This document shows positions 43,392 through 52,628 of a stretch of 64,000 nucleotides of DNA, one piece after another. The stretch is from assembly GCF_000506985.1 (NCBI RefSeq), contig NZ_KI650979.1, positions 1,111,825-1,175,824 on the forward strand. Direction: 5' to 3'. The position numbers were made by a program, and so were the translations under genes. Numbering within the stretch: the first letter of the stretch is position 1; every line of letters begins with the position of its first letter. The notes under the pieces are model-generated. The model ran no database searches. It was not told the origin of the DNA and saw only the letters and a list, made by a program, of their open reading frames with translations. The DNA comes from Advenella kashmirensis W13003. GTDB lineage: Bacteria; Pseudomonadota; Gammaproteobacteria; Burkholderiales; Burkholderiaceae_B.

Positions 43392-44519
43392 TTACTTCTT
43401 GTACTCGACGTACTTGCCGTCTTTGTTCCAGACATACAGAACGAAGTCGTTGGATTTCAGATCGCCTTTTTCGTCCCAGCCCTTGTTGCCTGTGACCGTT
43501 GGAACCGGATTGGCTTTGAGCCAGTCGGCCAGTTTGGTACCATCTGTTTCGTCTTTATTGGCGGCCAGCGCTGCCGCCACCGCCTGTACTGCGGCATAGG
43601 AATACAGCGTAAAGCCTTCGGCATCACTGCCCGCTTTTTTCAGTTCATCGACAACACTTTTCGAGGCGGGATCGTTACGTGGATCTTTCAGAAAGCTCAT
43701 ATACACGCCTTCAGCATTCTGGATGCCGCCGGCAGCCGTAACGAAGGCCGGATCGGCAATTCCGTCATCAGAAATAAACGGTGTTTTCAGGCCCTGCTGA
43801 CGCATTTGCTTGACAAGCACACCGGCCTCGGCATACAGACCGCCGAAGAAGACGGCGTCGACATTGGCGCCCTTGATCTTGGTGACCAGCGCATTGTAGT
43901 CACGCTCACCCCGTGTTACGCCGTCCTCAAGCACCACTTCGATTCCCAGCTTTTTGGCCGCATCGCGCGTGGCATTGGCCAGGCCTACACCGTAAGTGTC
44001 TTTGTCATTAATGATGGCGGCGCGCTTGACGTTCAGAACCTCTTTCATGAACTTGGCGTCGACCTCGCCCTGCTGGTCATCGCGACCGCAAGTGCGCAAA
44101 ATCGTAGACAGGTCGCGCTCGGTGACCTTGGGGTTGGTCGAAGCAGGCGTGATATTCAGAATATTGGCTTCGTCATAAATTTCAGAAGCGGGGATGGTGC
44201 TGGAAGAGCAAAAGTGACCGATTACGGCGGTCACTTTTTCCTGGTCAACCAGGCGGTTGGCTGCGGCGACAGCCTGCTTGGGATCACATGCGTCGTCGGC
44301 CGTTACCAGCTTGAGTTGTTTGCCGTTGACGCCGCCCTTGGCATTGATGGCATCAATGGCAGCCTGTGCGCCCGTTTGCAGCTGCTTGCCGAATGCCGCA
44401 CTGCCACCGGTCATGGGTGCACCCAGGCCGATTTTGATTTCGTCCGCGGCCAGCGCCGGCGTACCAAATACTGCGGTAAGCGCGGTGGCCATTAACACGT
44501 TTTTCAACACTTTATTCAT
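43392..44519 (-). CDS. livK: Branched-chain-type amino acid ABC substrate-binding protein
   Basis: Periplasmic binding protein of the LivK/LivJ type. The ATG at 44519 (MNKVLKNVLMATALTAVFG) has CAGGAGA upstream and begins a signal peptide cut near ALA-ADE, so I use it and not the longer frame; the product has 375 residues. KIGLGAPMTGGSAAFGKQLQ near residue 30, VIGHFCSSSTIPASEIYDEA near 108 with ligand-contacting Ser/Thr, and RTCGRDDQQGEVDAKFMKEV near 145 are family features. Liv binding proteins accept many amino acids and amides, so the ligand may be the substrate of the FAD oxidoreductase next to it. Confidence 0.93.
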   Translation of the reverse strand: MNKVLKNVLMATALTAVFGTPALAADEIKIGLGAPMTGGSAAFGKQLQTGAQAAIDAINAKGGVNGKQLKLVTADDACDPKQAVAAANRLVDQEKVTAVIGHFCSSSTIPASEIYDEANILNITPASTNPKVTERDLSTILRTCGRDDQQGEVDAKFMKEVLNVKRAAIINDKDTYGVGLANATRDAAKKLGIEVVLEDGVTRGERDYNALVTKIKGANVDAVFFGGLYAEAGVLVKQMRQQGLKTPFISDDGIADPAFVTAAGGIQNAEGVYMSFLKDPRNDPASKSVVDELKKAGSDAEGFTLYSYAAVQAVAAALAANKDETDGTKLADWLKANPVPTVTGNKGWDEKGDLKSNDFVLYVWNKDGKYVEYKK

Positions 44520-44622
44520 GCTTTTCTCCTGATCGACGAGCACGGATTCTGCCCTGGGCAAAATCAACTTTGAAATGCGACAGGCCCACGCCGGCCACAC
44601 GATTTACCACCACTAAATTGCA

Positions 44623-45801
44623 CTACCAGATATTCTGTTCCACGATGGGCTGATTGTTCAGAACACGTTCCCAGCCCATGCGGGAAAGGTCAAGACTGCG
44701 ATACTGCCCGAACTCGATAAGCTCGGCCAGACCACGACCGACAGCGGGTGATTGTTGCATACCATGTCCGCTGAAACCATTAGCGTAAACCATATTTTCG
44801 ACGTCGGGATGGTAGCCGAGAATCACATTCTGGTCGAAGGTGTTGTAGTCGTAATGCCCAGCCCATGCGTGTTCACAGCGCAATGCCTCGAACGCCGGCA
44901 CGCGCTCGGCCAGGACCGGCCAGAGGATTTCATCAAACAGCGTATGCTGAACGTCATAATCGAAACACTCCGGATCCTGCTCCGGCGGCGGCTGGATACC
45001 GCCGATAAAACCTTCGCCTTCGGGATGGAAATACGCCCCGCTCGGATCAATGACCATCGGGCAATCGGGCAATTTTTCAGGGCAGGTAAAATAAAAAACA
45101 CAGCGCTTGCGCGACTCTTGCGGCAAGACCACGCCGACCTGGGCCGACAGCCTGGCGGCTGCCGTGCCTGCCGCATTGACCAGGGTGCCGCACTCGATCG
45201 TCTCGCCACTTTTGAGCGTCACTCCGGTAACGGTACTACGGGTCTTGTTGAGAGCGACCACTTCATCTTCGAGATACGTTACGCCCTGGGACAGGGCTTT
45301 GCGACGAAACGCACGCATCATGCCATACGCATCGAGCCAGCCTTCGCCGCGTACGCCGTAGGATCCCAGCGCGAGGTCGCTGACATTGAGCCAGGGCCAG
45401 GTCGCCTGCAGTTCACTGGGGGATTTGAGCTCAATGTCCGCACCCAGGCTGCGTTGCAACTTGTTGTTCTCACGCATGATCATTTCGCCTCCGGGCGTGG
45501 CCAGAAACAGATAGCCTTTTTCCTGGAAACCCACATCCGGCTGATCGCCATCGACTTCCAGCGCCTGCCCAATGCGGCGCAAAAAATCCGTACCAAACTG
45601 CGACAGCTGAATATTTTCCGGTGTAGAGAACTGGTGCCGGATAGACGCGGCCGACAGGGCCGTTGCACACTTTTGATAGCTGGCATCTTTTTCGATAACC
45701 AGAATGGAACCTTGGAACGAGGGTGAAGCACTCAAAAAATAAGCCAGCGAACTACCCGTGGCTGCACCACCAACGATCACGACATCAAATTTCCTGTTCA
45801 C
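44623..45801 (-). CDS. FAD-dependent amino acid/amine oxidoreductase (DAO family)
   Basis: Flavoprotein of the D-amino acid oxidase/sarcosine oxidase fold, 392 residues, starting at GTG 45801. The dinucleotide motif VVIVGGAATGSSLAYFLSAS lies near residue 7. LSAASIRHQFSTPENIQLSQ near 49 and GVRGEGWLDAYGMMRAFRRK near 148 are typical of the FOXRED1-like branch. The end FSGHGMQQSPAVGRGLAELI near 345 closes the FAD site. It opens the operon that continues with livKHMGF, the XRE-cupin regulator and the OCD-family gene, with 103 bases to livK. A D-amino acid, proline-like or opine-type substrate is plausible, but not determined. Confidence 0.9.
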   Translation of the reverse strand: MNRKFDVVIVGGAATGSSLAYFLSASPSFQGSILVIEKDASYQKCATALSAASIRHQFSTPENIQLSQFGTDFLRRIGQALEVDGDQPDVGFQEKGYLFLATPGGEMIMRENNKLQRSLGADIELKSPSELQATWPWLNVSDLALGSYGVRGEGWLDAYGMMRAFRRKALSQGVTYLEDEVVALNKTRSTVTGVTLKSGETIECGTLVNAAGTAAARLSAQVGVVLPQESRKRCVFYFTCPEKLPDCPMVIDPSGAYFHPEGEGFIGGIQPPPEQDPECFDYDVQHTLFDEILWPVLAERVPAFEALRCEHAWAGHYDYNTFDQNVILGYHPDVENMVYANGFSGHGMQQSPAVGRGLAELIEFGQYRSLDLSRMGWERVLNNQPIVEQNIW

Positions 45802-46028
45802 GTTGTTTTTTCCGCAAAGAGTTCAGACATATATCTAAATTCTCATAAGAAAAAAAATTCGTCAATATTTTTTTCAGCAATATTTGAAAATTTTTTCAAT
45901 TTATTTTTTATCGTTTTAAATCAAATGCTTATAAACATATTTTGCGTCTCGTTTTCCTATGGAAAACCCTAAGCAAAAAAAATTCCAACAGGAAATCCGC
46001 AAATATCACAAATGAGATGACGTTTTAA
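45802..46028. promoter_or_regulatory. AT-rich upstream region of the FAD/liv operon
   Basis: This gap is strikingly AT-rich between about 45830 and 46010 compared with everything around it, with long A- and T-runs on both strands. It contains a perfect 16-bp inverted repeat TTGAAAA-TT-TTTTCAA (45884-45899). On the minus strand a TTGACG -35-like hexamer lies near 45863-45868, but no convincing -10 follows at the right distance. Curved DNA, H-NS-type binding or the XRE-cupin regulator are candidates. No gene is visible. Confidence 0.5.
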
Positions 46029-46931
46029 TCAGCGTGTCATTTCACTTTCAGGCATGACGGTAACCGATGTTTTCAGGCTATGTGCACTGCTTCCGTACAT
46101 CATGCCCCGGATCGGTGAAACATCGGAAAAATCGCGCCCCCAGCACAGGGTGATGTGTTCCAGATCGGGAAACAGGTTGTTGGTCGGATCCGAGTCGATC
46201 CAACCATGGCCCGGTATGTATAGCGATACCCATGCATGCGACGCATCGGCGCCAATCAGCCGGGCCTGGCCCGCGGGCGGATGCGTCAGCAGATACCCGC
46301 TCACATAGCGGGCCGGCAGACCAATGGCGCGCAGGCAGGAAATCATGAAATGCGCAAAGTCCTGGCATACGCCGCGCCGGTTTCTGAACACCTCCGCCAC
46401 GGGCGTGGAAATGGTAGTGGCCTGCGGATCGAAAATAAATTCATTGAAAATCCGCGCCTGCAGTGCACCCAGTGCCGCCAGCACCGGCTTGCCGGGCGTG
46501 AACACCTCCAGTGCCCAGTCGCGAATATGGGGCAGCAGCCGGATGTGATTGGATTCAAAGCGAAACTGCGTTGCCTCAAAATCGTAGGGAAGATAATGCT
46601 TGTCCGGCAGGAAGCGCAGGTGATTAATGACCGCTTCCCAGGACGGCGTCTCCTCTGGATCAGGCAGATGCCGGTGCGTGATATTGACGACAGAGTGTGC
46701 ACGCACGCTAAGTGCATGGTGATCGCTCATCAATGTGAAATACTGCAGCGGGTTGCCAAAACAATCGAGCAGAAAATCCATATGATCCGGGTGTGGATCG
46801 ACCTCTATGCCGTGGGACACGGGCGTCTGCCAGGGCAGGATCCGCGGCGTCAGGCGCAGAATCTGGCGGGACTGGGTCACCGGCGAATGGTAATCATAAG
46901 CCGTGTCATGCTGAATATGATAGGTCGCCAT
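46029..46931 (-). CDS. Transglutaminase-like cysteine protease family protein
   Basis: Cytoplasmic transglutaminase-superfamily protein of 300 residues. The N-terminal Bact_transglu_N domain starts MATYHIQHDTAYDYHSPVTQ and has a LRLTPRILPWQTPVSHGIEV strand near residue 26. The catalytic core shows the nucleophile in NRRGVCQDFAHFMISCLRAI near 188, then the His in IGADASHAWVSLYIPGHGWI near 227 and Asp in DSDPTNNLF near 248, a complete triad. It is the last gene of the set with two ATP-grasp and two alpha-E units and directly follows the fused gene with no gap. Comparative work predicts such clusters make or modify an unknown peptide; the triad here is intact. Confidence 0.93.
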   Translation of the reverse strand: MATYHIQHDTAYDYHSPVTQSRQILRLTPRILPWQTPVSHGIEVDPHPDHMDFLLDCFGNPLQYFTLMSDHHALSVRAHSVVNITHRHLPDPEETPSWEAVINHLRFLPDKHYLPYDFEATQFRFESNHIRLLPHIRDWALEVFTPGKPVLAALGALQARIFNEFIFDPQATTISTPVAEVFRNRRGVCQDFAHFMISCLRAIGLPARYVSGYLLTHPPAGQARLIGADASHAWVSLYIPGHGWIDSDPTNNLFPDLEHITLCWGRDFSDVSPIRGMMYGSSAHSLKTSVTVMPESEMTR

Positions 46932-49517
46932 TTACAGAAATTCCTTGTTCACCGTCTCCAGGCCTGTATCGCTGGAGACCGTGTCGGTCACCAGGAAATA
47001 CTGATGGCTGATACTGTTGGCGTAAATACCCAGCGCCTGGGAAAGATCGGCGCACAGGCGCGCGAGCTGTTCGTACACGCGCCTTGCAGATGCGGCGCCC
47101 ACCTCAAATCCGGACAGATCAATCGCGTCCATATCGCGCAGGACCTGTTGCAGAATCTGCCGGCTTTGCGCTTCGTGCACATTGAACGCGGCGCCATTAT
47201 CCAGCAGACTCTGGCACAAGTATCTCAGCGAGTAGGGATTGCTGCGGTCAAACACCAGCAAATACAGCACGGCCAGCATTTCTTCATCACGATGATAACG
47301 GGCGCGATAGGTGACAATACTGTAGGCGATTTCCAGCAGCGATTCGAGCATGGTGGATTTATCGGCTTCACTTTGCTGCAGGAAAAAATCCAGGGTATCG
47401 CACATGCGGCTGAGCTTTTCGATCAACCGGCCCAGCAGCAGAAAACTCCAGCCTTCGTCACGTGTCATCTGCTCATGGGTGAAGCCCGATAGAATCGAAC
47501 AGCTGGCGAACAACTCCTGCATGCGCTGCTGCACGATCGTCAGATCCAGCTCGGTATTGCCCAGATAGGCAGGCATATAATTGACGACCCACCAGACATC
47601 CAGCGACAGTTTCTCGCGGATATTGAATGCGCACTGATGCAGGTAATTCACATTATTGGACAAGGCGCCACTACGTGACGATGGCGCCAGCGACTGGCCC
47701 AGTTGATGACGAATGAAATTGCTGTCATACGTCTCATCGTCACGAATGGCATCCGGCGGTGGTGCCGCCAGCACATTCAGCTGCACGCCCAGTTTGTACA
47801 GCAGCGTCACCAGTGTTTCTTTTTCCGTTACGCGCTCGGTCAGGTTGCGGATGATGGTTCGCAACAGCAGCACCGAGTGTTCGGCGCGGATGCCGTAGCG
47901 CCCCATCCAGAACAGGTTTTCGCCCATCCGTGCAGGGGTGGTGGTATGGGCCGCCAGCAGTTGCTCCAGGTTCAACGGTTTTGTCTCAAACGCACCTGCG
48001 CTGCGTACCGGTTCGCGCGCCAGCGGGACGGTGATGACCGTTGCCGGCGCCTTGCGGGCAACTCGACATACCCATAAATCCTTGTTGATCTGGCGATTGC
48101 GCGAGGACAGAACGGGCGTATTGCTTTTATCCTCAACCCGCACCACGCCACCCGGCATGACTTGATAGGAACCGTCAGGCGCAAGCGTTGCAAAGACTCG
48201 CATGGTAAAGCGGCGCATCTGCAGCGCGCCGGACTCAATATCCAGCTCCGGAATACGGGCCAGTGGCATGACCTCGTGCGCCACCAGCGAACGCGGATTG
48301 TCATTCAATCGGTGCAACAGGGCCTCACGCTGCGTCGGGTGCAAGTCGGGCACGTATTGGGAAGTGACACGCGTGGATGAAAAACTGGACTTGAACAGCA
48401 GCGTATCAAAATGCTCGCGGGCATAGGCCAGATTCTGCGGATCGCCGCACCACCAACTGCGGATCGAATCCATCAACAGGGGTTCGCCCTGCAAATGCTG
48501 GCAGATACCGGGCATGAACTCCAGAATGCCGGCCGACTCCAGCACACCCGAACCCAACGCATTGCAGACGGCGACGTGCCCCTGGCGAATGGCCTGCAAC
48601 AGGCCCGGAATGCCCGGATAATCGCTGCCATAGAGTTCCATAGGATCACATTCGCCATCTTCCAGGCGTCGCAATATCACATGCACGCGCTGCAATCCCC
48701 GCAAGGTCTTCAAGTACACAATGTCGTTGCGCACTGTCAGATCAAGACTTTCAGTGATCGGCACCCCCATCTGGCGGGCCAGGAACACGTGCTCAAAATA
48801 CGCAGCGTGCTTGGGACCAGGTGACAGCAGCACAATCACGGTACTGTCGTCACGAACCGGCATGCTCGACAACAGGGTCTGGCGCAAGGCGCGGAAATAG
48901 GCGGTTTGCGGATGAACCCGCAACTGATTGAACAACTCGGGCAAAGCCGTGCTCATGATCTGACGGTTCTGCAGTGCATAGCCGGCGCCCAGCGGCCCTT
49001 GCGTACGGTCCTTGAGCACGCGCCAGGTTCCCTGCTCGTCACGGGCGATATCCACCGCATACATATGAAGATGAGGAGTCTGCGCATCCAGCGCATTGAT
49101 ACAGGGCCACAGAAAGCCCCGTTGGCCGAAAATGAGCGAAGGCGGAATCAGCCCCTGCCGGATCAGCTGCTGCGAGCCGTAGATATCACTCAAAGTAGCA
49201 TTGATGACCGAAGCACGCTGGCGAACCGCGCGCTCGATGAAATCCCACTCGCCGGCGCCGATCACATAGGGAATAACGCTGAGCGACTCCCACGGCTCGG
49301 TGGCGTCATCGCTATTGTAGGCATTGTAAATGCTGCCCCGGTTCTGGATATTTTCAGAGATATATGCCAGGAAACCTTTGAGGTCTTCACCGCCCAGATT
49401 CTTGAGCGCCGACAGCACGTAATCCCACTCGGGTCTGAGCCGTCCGGATGCATCGTGCAATTCGGAAAACGCGCCCTTGCGGGGACTGCCTGGCGATTGA
49501 TCAAGGGAAAAGTCCAT
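46932..49517 (-). CDS. Fusion of circularly permuted ATP-grasp and alpha-E domains
   Basis: Two-domain protein of about 861 residues. I use the ATG at 49517; a TTG three codons earlier (49526) is also possible. Residues about 1-480 are a circularly permuted ATP-grasp domain of the DUF404/DUF407 group (RQRASVINATLSDIYGSQQL; LLMDSIRSWWCGDPQNLAYA; SGALQMRRFTMRVFATLAPD). Residues about 535-850 form an alpha-E domain (ENLFWMGRYGIRAEHSVLLL near 538; REKLSLDVWWVVNYMPAYLG; LLGRLIEKLSRMCDTLDFFL). The separate 315- and 477-residue proteins encoded upstream are stand-alone relatives of the same two domains. A ligase forming amide bonds on an unknown peptide is the published prediction for the family; no substrate is known to me. 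Confidence 0.9.
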   Translation of the reverse strand: MDFSLDQSPGSPRKGAFSELHDASGRLRPEWDYVLSALKNLGGEDLKGFLAYISENIQNRGSIYNAYNSDDATEPWESLSVIPYVIGAGEWDFIERAVRQRASVINATLSDIYGSQQLIRQGLIPPSLIFGQRGFLWPCINALDAQTPHLHMYAVDIARDEQGTWRVLKDRTQGPLGAGYALQNRQIMSTALPELFNQLRVHPQTAYFRALRQTLLSSMPVRDDSTVIVLLSPGPKHAAYFEHVFLARQMGVPITESLDLTVRNDIVYLKTLRGLQRVHVILRRLEDGECDPMELYGSDYPGIPGLLQAIRQGHVAVCNALGSGVLESAGILEFMPGICQHLQGEPLLMDSIRSWWCGDPQNLAYAREHFDTLLFKSSFSSTRVTSQYVPDLHPTQREALLHRLNDNPRSLVAHEVMPLARIPELDIESGALQMRRFTMRVFATLAPDGSYQVMPGGVVRVEDKSNTPVLSSRNRQINKDLWVCRVARKAPATVITVPLAREPVRSAGAFETKPLNLEQLLAAHTTTPARMGENLFWMGRYGIRAEHSVLLLRTIIRNLTERVTEKETLVTLLYKLGVQLNVLAAPPPDAIRDDETYDSNFIRHQLGQSLAPSSRSGALSNNVNYLHQCAFNIREKLSLDVWWVVNYMPAYLGNTELDLTIVQQRMQELFASCSILSGFTHEQMTRDEGWSFLLLGRLIEKLSRMCDTLDFFLQQSEADKSTMLESLLEIAYSIVTYRARYHRDEEMLAVLYLLVFDRSNPYSLRYLCQSLLDNGAAFNVHEAQSRQILQQVLRDMDAIDLSGFEVGAASARRVYEQLARLCADLSQALGIYANSISHQYFLVTDTVSSDTGLETVNKEFL

Positions 49518-49672
49518 ACCGGCCAAAAGCTCACTTTACAATCGGTCATTGTACGCAATTTCATCCGCGCGCCTACCCGCCGCAACGACTAATTGGACAC
49601 AACGATGCACCTGCGCCACAACAGGCGGCGCGAGCGCCGTGATGCTGGCCATCGCAGCGGGGACGCTCATTT

Positions 49673-50620
49673 CTACTGCACCTGCTGCCAGAGGAAATCG
49701 TCACTGATACCCTTGCCGATCGCATCCATTTTCTCCAGATAGCGCGTGAGCCAGTCGTGCAGGCCTGCCTTGAAAATTTCATCAATCGTCGTATAGCGCA
49801 GATCGGCATCCAGTCGGCCGGCCAGGCGCAAGGTCTCATCGGAATCGGCATTGCGCACCTTTTGCAGATGACGCTCCAGCTCCCGCGATGAGTGTGCCAG
49901 CGAGTGCGGCATATCCGGATGCAGTACGATCAGTTCGATCACGCGCTTAGGGTCGACAGTCTCGCGAAACACCTGACGGTATATTTCAAGACCGGACAGG
50001 GACCGCAGTACTGCGGTCCAGTGATACAGCTGCGTCACCAGCTTGCGCTTGTCATCAGCAGCATTTTCAAGATAGAAGCGGATTTCCAGCATCCTTGCCG
50101 TGTTGTCTGCCCGTTCGAGATAGGTTCCCAGACGCATGAAATTGTAAGTTTCATTGCGCAGCATCGTTCCTTCCTGCGCGCCCAGCGTCTGCAGGGAACG
50201 GGTCTTGATCCACTCGAAAAACCGTGTCGGGTCGGCGGCCAGCAGAGGCGTTTTGAGCAGACGGTTCATTTCGAGCCAGGTAAAGTTGATGGTTTCCCAG
50301 ACTTCGGAGGTGACCGTCCCCCTGATCGCACGTGCGTTTTCCCGCGCCAGCCGAACGCAGGAGACAATGGACGAAGTGTAGTTCTTGCTATTGACGATAA
50401 ACTCGATGACATGGCCGGCGTCAACCGCGCCATGCTCGGCCTCATAGTGCTCCAGCGCTTCGAGTGTGGTCAGCACACTGCGCCAGCTGTAGTCCGTGTG
50501 GTCTTCATCATTGGTCATGAGGGTAGTCTGGTAGCAGACTTCAAGCAGGCGTACGGTATTTTCCGCGCGCTCCAGATAGCGGGACATCCAGTAGATATGA
50601 TCGGCAGTACGACTTAACAT
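49673..50620 (-). CDS. Alpha-E domain protein
   Basis: All-helical protein of 315 residues belonging to the alpha-E (DUF403) family. It starts MLSRTADHIYWMSRYLERAE, the family signature, then ENTVRLLEVCYQTTLM, and shows NFTWLEMNRLLKTPLLAADP near residue 125, RTMLEIR-type helices near 180, and EGTMLRNETYNFMRLGTYLE near 157. It follows the stand-alone ATP-grasp gene by 62 bases and precedes the fused gene. Function is unknown; in the genome context it is a partner of the ATP-grasp and transglutaminase proteins. Confidence 0.92.
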   Translation of the reverse strand: MLSRTADHIYWMSRYLERAENTVRLLEVCYQTTLMTNDEDHTDYSWRSVLTTLEALEHYEAEHGAVDAGHVIEFIVNSKNYTSSIVSCVRLARENARAIRGTVTSEVWETINFTWLEMNRLLKTPLLAADPTRFFEWIKTRSLQTLGAQEGTMLRNETYNFMRLGTYLERADNTARMLEIRFYLENAADDKRKLVTQLYHWTAVLRSLSGLEIYRQVFRETVDPKRVIELIVLHPDMPHSLAHSSRELERHLQKVRNADSDETLRLAGRLDADLRYTTIDEIFKAGLHDWLTRYLEKMDAIGKGISDDFLWQQVQ

Positions 50621-50682
50621 GATTCTTCCTTATTCGGCGTTCGACGACAGGCTGTTACGGGAAAGTGCACACCGTTGCACCG

Positions 50683-52116
50683 CTAGCCGCGCCGGTTGAT
50701 GACCCAGGTATCCTTGGTTCCTCCTCCCTGCGACGAATTGACAACAAGCGATCCTTCTTTGAGCGCCACCCGCGTCAGGCCGCCCGCCGCCATGCGAATC
50801 GTCTTTCCCGACAGCACAAAGGGCCGCAAATCGACATGGCGCGGCGCGATGCCCGATTCAACAAAAGTCTGGCAAGTCGATAGCGCAAGGGTGGGCTGGG
50901 CAATATACTTGGATGGATCCTTTTTGATGAGTGCTTCGAACGTGGCCAGTTCCGCCTTGCTTGCGGCCGGTCCCACCAGCATGCCGTAGCCGCCGGCACC
51001 ATGCGTCTCCTTGACGACCAGCTCTTTGAGATTCGCCAGCACATAAGCCCGGTCTTCCTCATTGCGGCACATATAGGTCGGCACGTTGTTCAGCAATGGC
51101 TTTTCACCCAGGTAAAAGCGGATCATTTCCGCCACGTACGGGTAGACGGATTTATCATCGGCAATGCCCGTGCCGATGGCATTGCACAGGGTCAGATTGC
51201 CCGCCTTGTAGACTCTCATCAGCCCCGGCACGCCCAGCGCGGAATCCTTGCGAAATACTTCGGGGTCAAGAAAGTCGTCGTCCAGCCGGCGGTACATGAC
51301 ATCGACGCGCTGCGGACCCTGTGTCGTGCGCATATAGACATAATCGTCCTTGACGAACAGGTCCTTTCCCTCGACCAGCTCCACACCCATCTGCTGGGCC
51401 AGAAAGGTATGTTCGAAATAGGCCGAGTTGTACATGCCGGGCGTCAGGACCACGATAGTAGGTTTGTCCACGCCTTCGGGGGCCGACTCGATCAGCGTCT
51501 CCAGCAGGAGATCGGGATAATGCGCAATCGGCGTGACCTTGATTTTGCTGAACAGGTCAGGAAAAAGCCGCATCATCATCTTGCGGTTTTCCAGCATGTA
51601 GCTCACACCGGAGGGCACGCGAAGATTATCCTCAAGAACATACAGCTCCCCCTTGCCGGCCCGCACAATGTCGATACCTGCAATATGCGCATAGGTGCGA
51701 TGCGGCACATCGAGTCCGACCATCTCGGGGCGATACTGGGTGTTGTTGATGATCAGATCGGCAGGTATCAATCCCGCACGAATCATGTCCTTGTCATGGT
51801 AAACATCATGCAAAAACATGTTCAGCGCCCTCACCCGCTGTTCTACGCCGCGCTGCAACGCGGTCCATTCCCTTGAGGGAAACACGCGGGGAATAATATC
51901 GAACGGAATCGTGCGTTCCGTTCCCTCGCCATCACCATAGACGGAAAATGTAATGCCGACCTGCTGAAACAATGCTTCAGCCTCTTCGCGCTTATTAACC
52001 AGCAGGGCTTCTTCCTGCCGGTCCAGCCATTTCAGATATTCTTCATAGTGCTTGCGTGGCACCCTGGTTTTCTTTGCTTCTTGCTGCCATATCTCGTCAT
52101 AAAACTTGGGAGCCAT
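50683..52116 (-). CDS. Circularly permuted type 2 ATP-grasp protein
   Basis: ATP-grasp enzyme of the DUF404/DUF407 group, first gene of the cluster. The ATG at 52116 (MAPKFYDEIWQQEAKKTRVP) has AGGAAACAGGA upstream and is chosen over an ATG 23 codons earlier; the product has 477 residues. ERTIPFDIIPRVFPSREWTA near residue 62, ALNMFLHDVYHDKDMIRAGL near 90, GKGELYVLEDNLRVPSGVSY near 150, and VVKETHGAGGYGMLVGPAAS near 375 with a likely ATP-binding Lys are visible. It ends with WVINRRG after a Ser/Gly-rich loop. It probably activates a carboxylate as acyl phosphate for amide formation; the substrate is unknown. Confidence 0.92.
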   Translation of the reverse strand: MAPKFYDEIWQQEAKKTRVPRKHYEEYLKWLDRQEEALLVNKREEAEALFQQVGITFSVYGDGEGTERTIPFDIIPRVFPSREWTALQRGVEQRVRALNMFLHDVYHDKDMIRAGLIPADLIINNTQYRPEMVGLDVPHRTYAHIAGIDIVRAGKGELYVLEDNLRVPSGVSYMLENRKMMMRLFPDLFSKIKVTPIAHYPDLLLETLIESAPEGVDKPTIVVLTPGMYNSAYFEHTFLAQQMGVELVEGKDLFVKDDYVYMRTTQGPQRVDVMYRRLDDDFLDPEVFRKDSALGVPGLMRVYKAGNLTLCNAIGTGIADDKSVYPYVAEMIRFYLGEKPLLNNVPTYMCRNEEDRAYVLANLKELVVKETHGAGGYGMLVGPAASKAELATFEALIKKDPSKYIAQPTLALSTCQTFVESGIAPRHVDLRPFVLSGKTIRMAAGGLTRVALKEGSLVVNSSQGGGTKDTWVINRRG

Positions 52117-52628
52117 AGTCCTGTTTCCTTTTTTACACTGATTATGCAGGGGTAGAGCAAAATGCATGCCATGTTCGAGACGCATACGTCCGTGCTCGAA
52201 GATGGGACGGCAGGACAGGGGAAACTACGAATGGAACAACTTCCGCCGCCAGTGTTAAATTTCCGTTAAGAAATTTTTTGACTTTAAGAAAAGATCGAAG
52301 TACGCTACAGCTTACGATTGCTACACAACTTCAGTTCGCCACAGCCCGAATCCGCTTCAATCGCCTGGCAGGCCAGACAGGCAGCACTGCTGCAAAGCCG
52401 TTGTTACTTTTGTCACTGCCTGGTTAAGATGGATATCAAGCTGCAGGTCAAGGTTTCGAATGCCGGTTGTTTTTTTGTTATTGCATAAAACAATAGCATA
52501 TAAGACAGAATCTCGGTGCTGTAAAAACAGGCCGCGCCGGCAATTATATTGGCAGTCACGAATATTTCATATGTGGTAAATACCCATGCATCAACTCCGG
52601 GTTTTCCCGGCAAACGAGGAATTGTTAA
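52117..52628. promoter_or_regulatory. Divergent intergenic region, ATP-grasp cluster / ALDH7 gene
   Basis: No convincing gene lies in these 512 bases. On the plus strand TTGTTA (52475-52480), 18 bases and TATAAG (52499-52504) make the best promoter for the ALDH7-type gene; an alternative with TTGACT (52278-52283), 17 bases and tacgct (52301-52306) is weaker. An inverted repeat TATTG-N7-CAATA (52479-52495), of the LysR or Lrp style, overlaps the promoter. A small hairpin ccggg-tttt-cccgg (52597-52610) lies just upstream of the ribosome binding site. A minus-strand promoter for the ATP-grasp cluster must also be here but I could not place it. Confidence 0.45.

Noticed and set aside
43248..44495. 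Plus-strand open frame of 415 codons opposite the LivK-type gene
   Set aside because: Shadow of the binding-protein gene; no motif.
46236..47492. Plus-strand open frame of 418 codons opposite the transglutaminase and fused genes
   Set aside because: Crosses two well-supported minus-strand genes and resembles no family.
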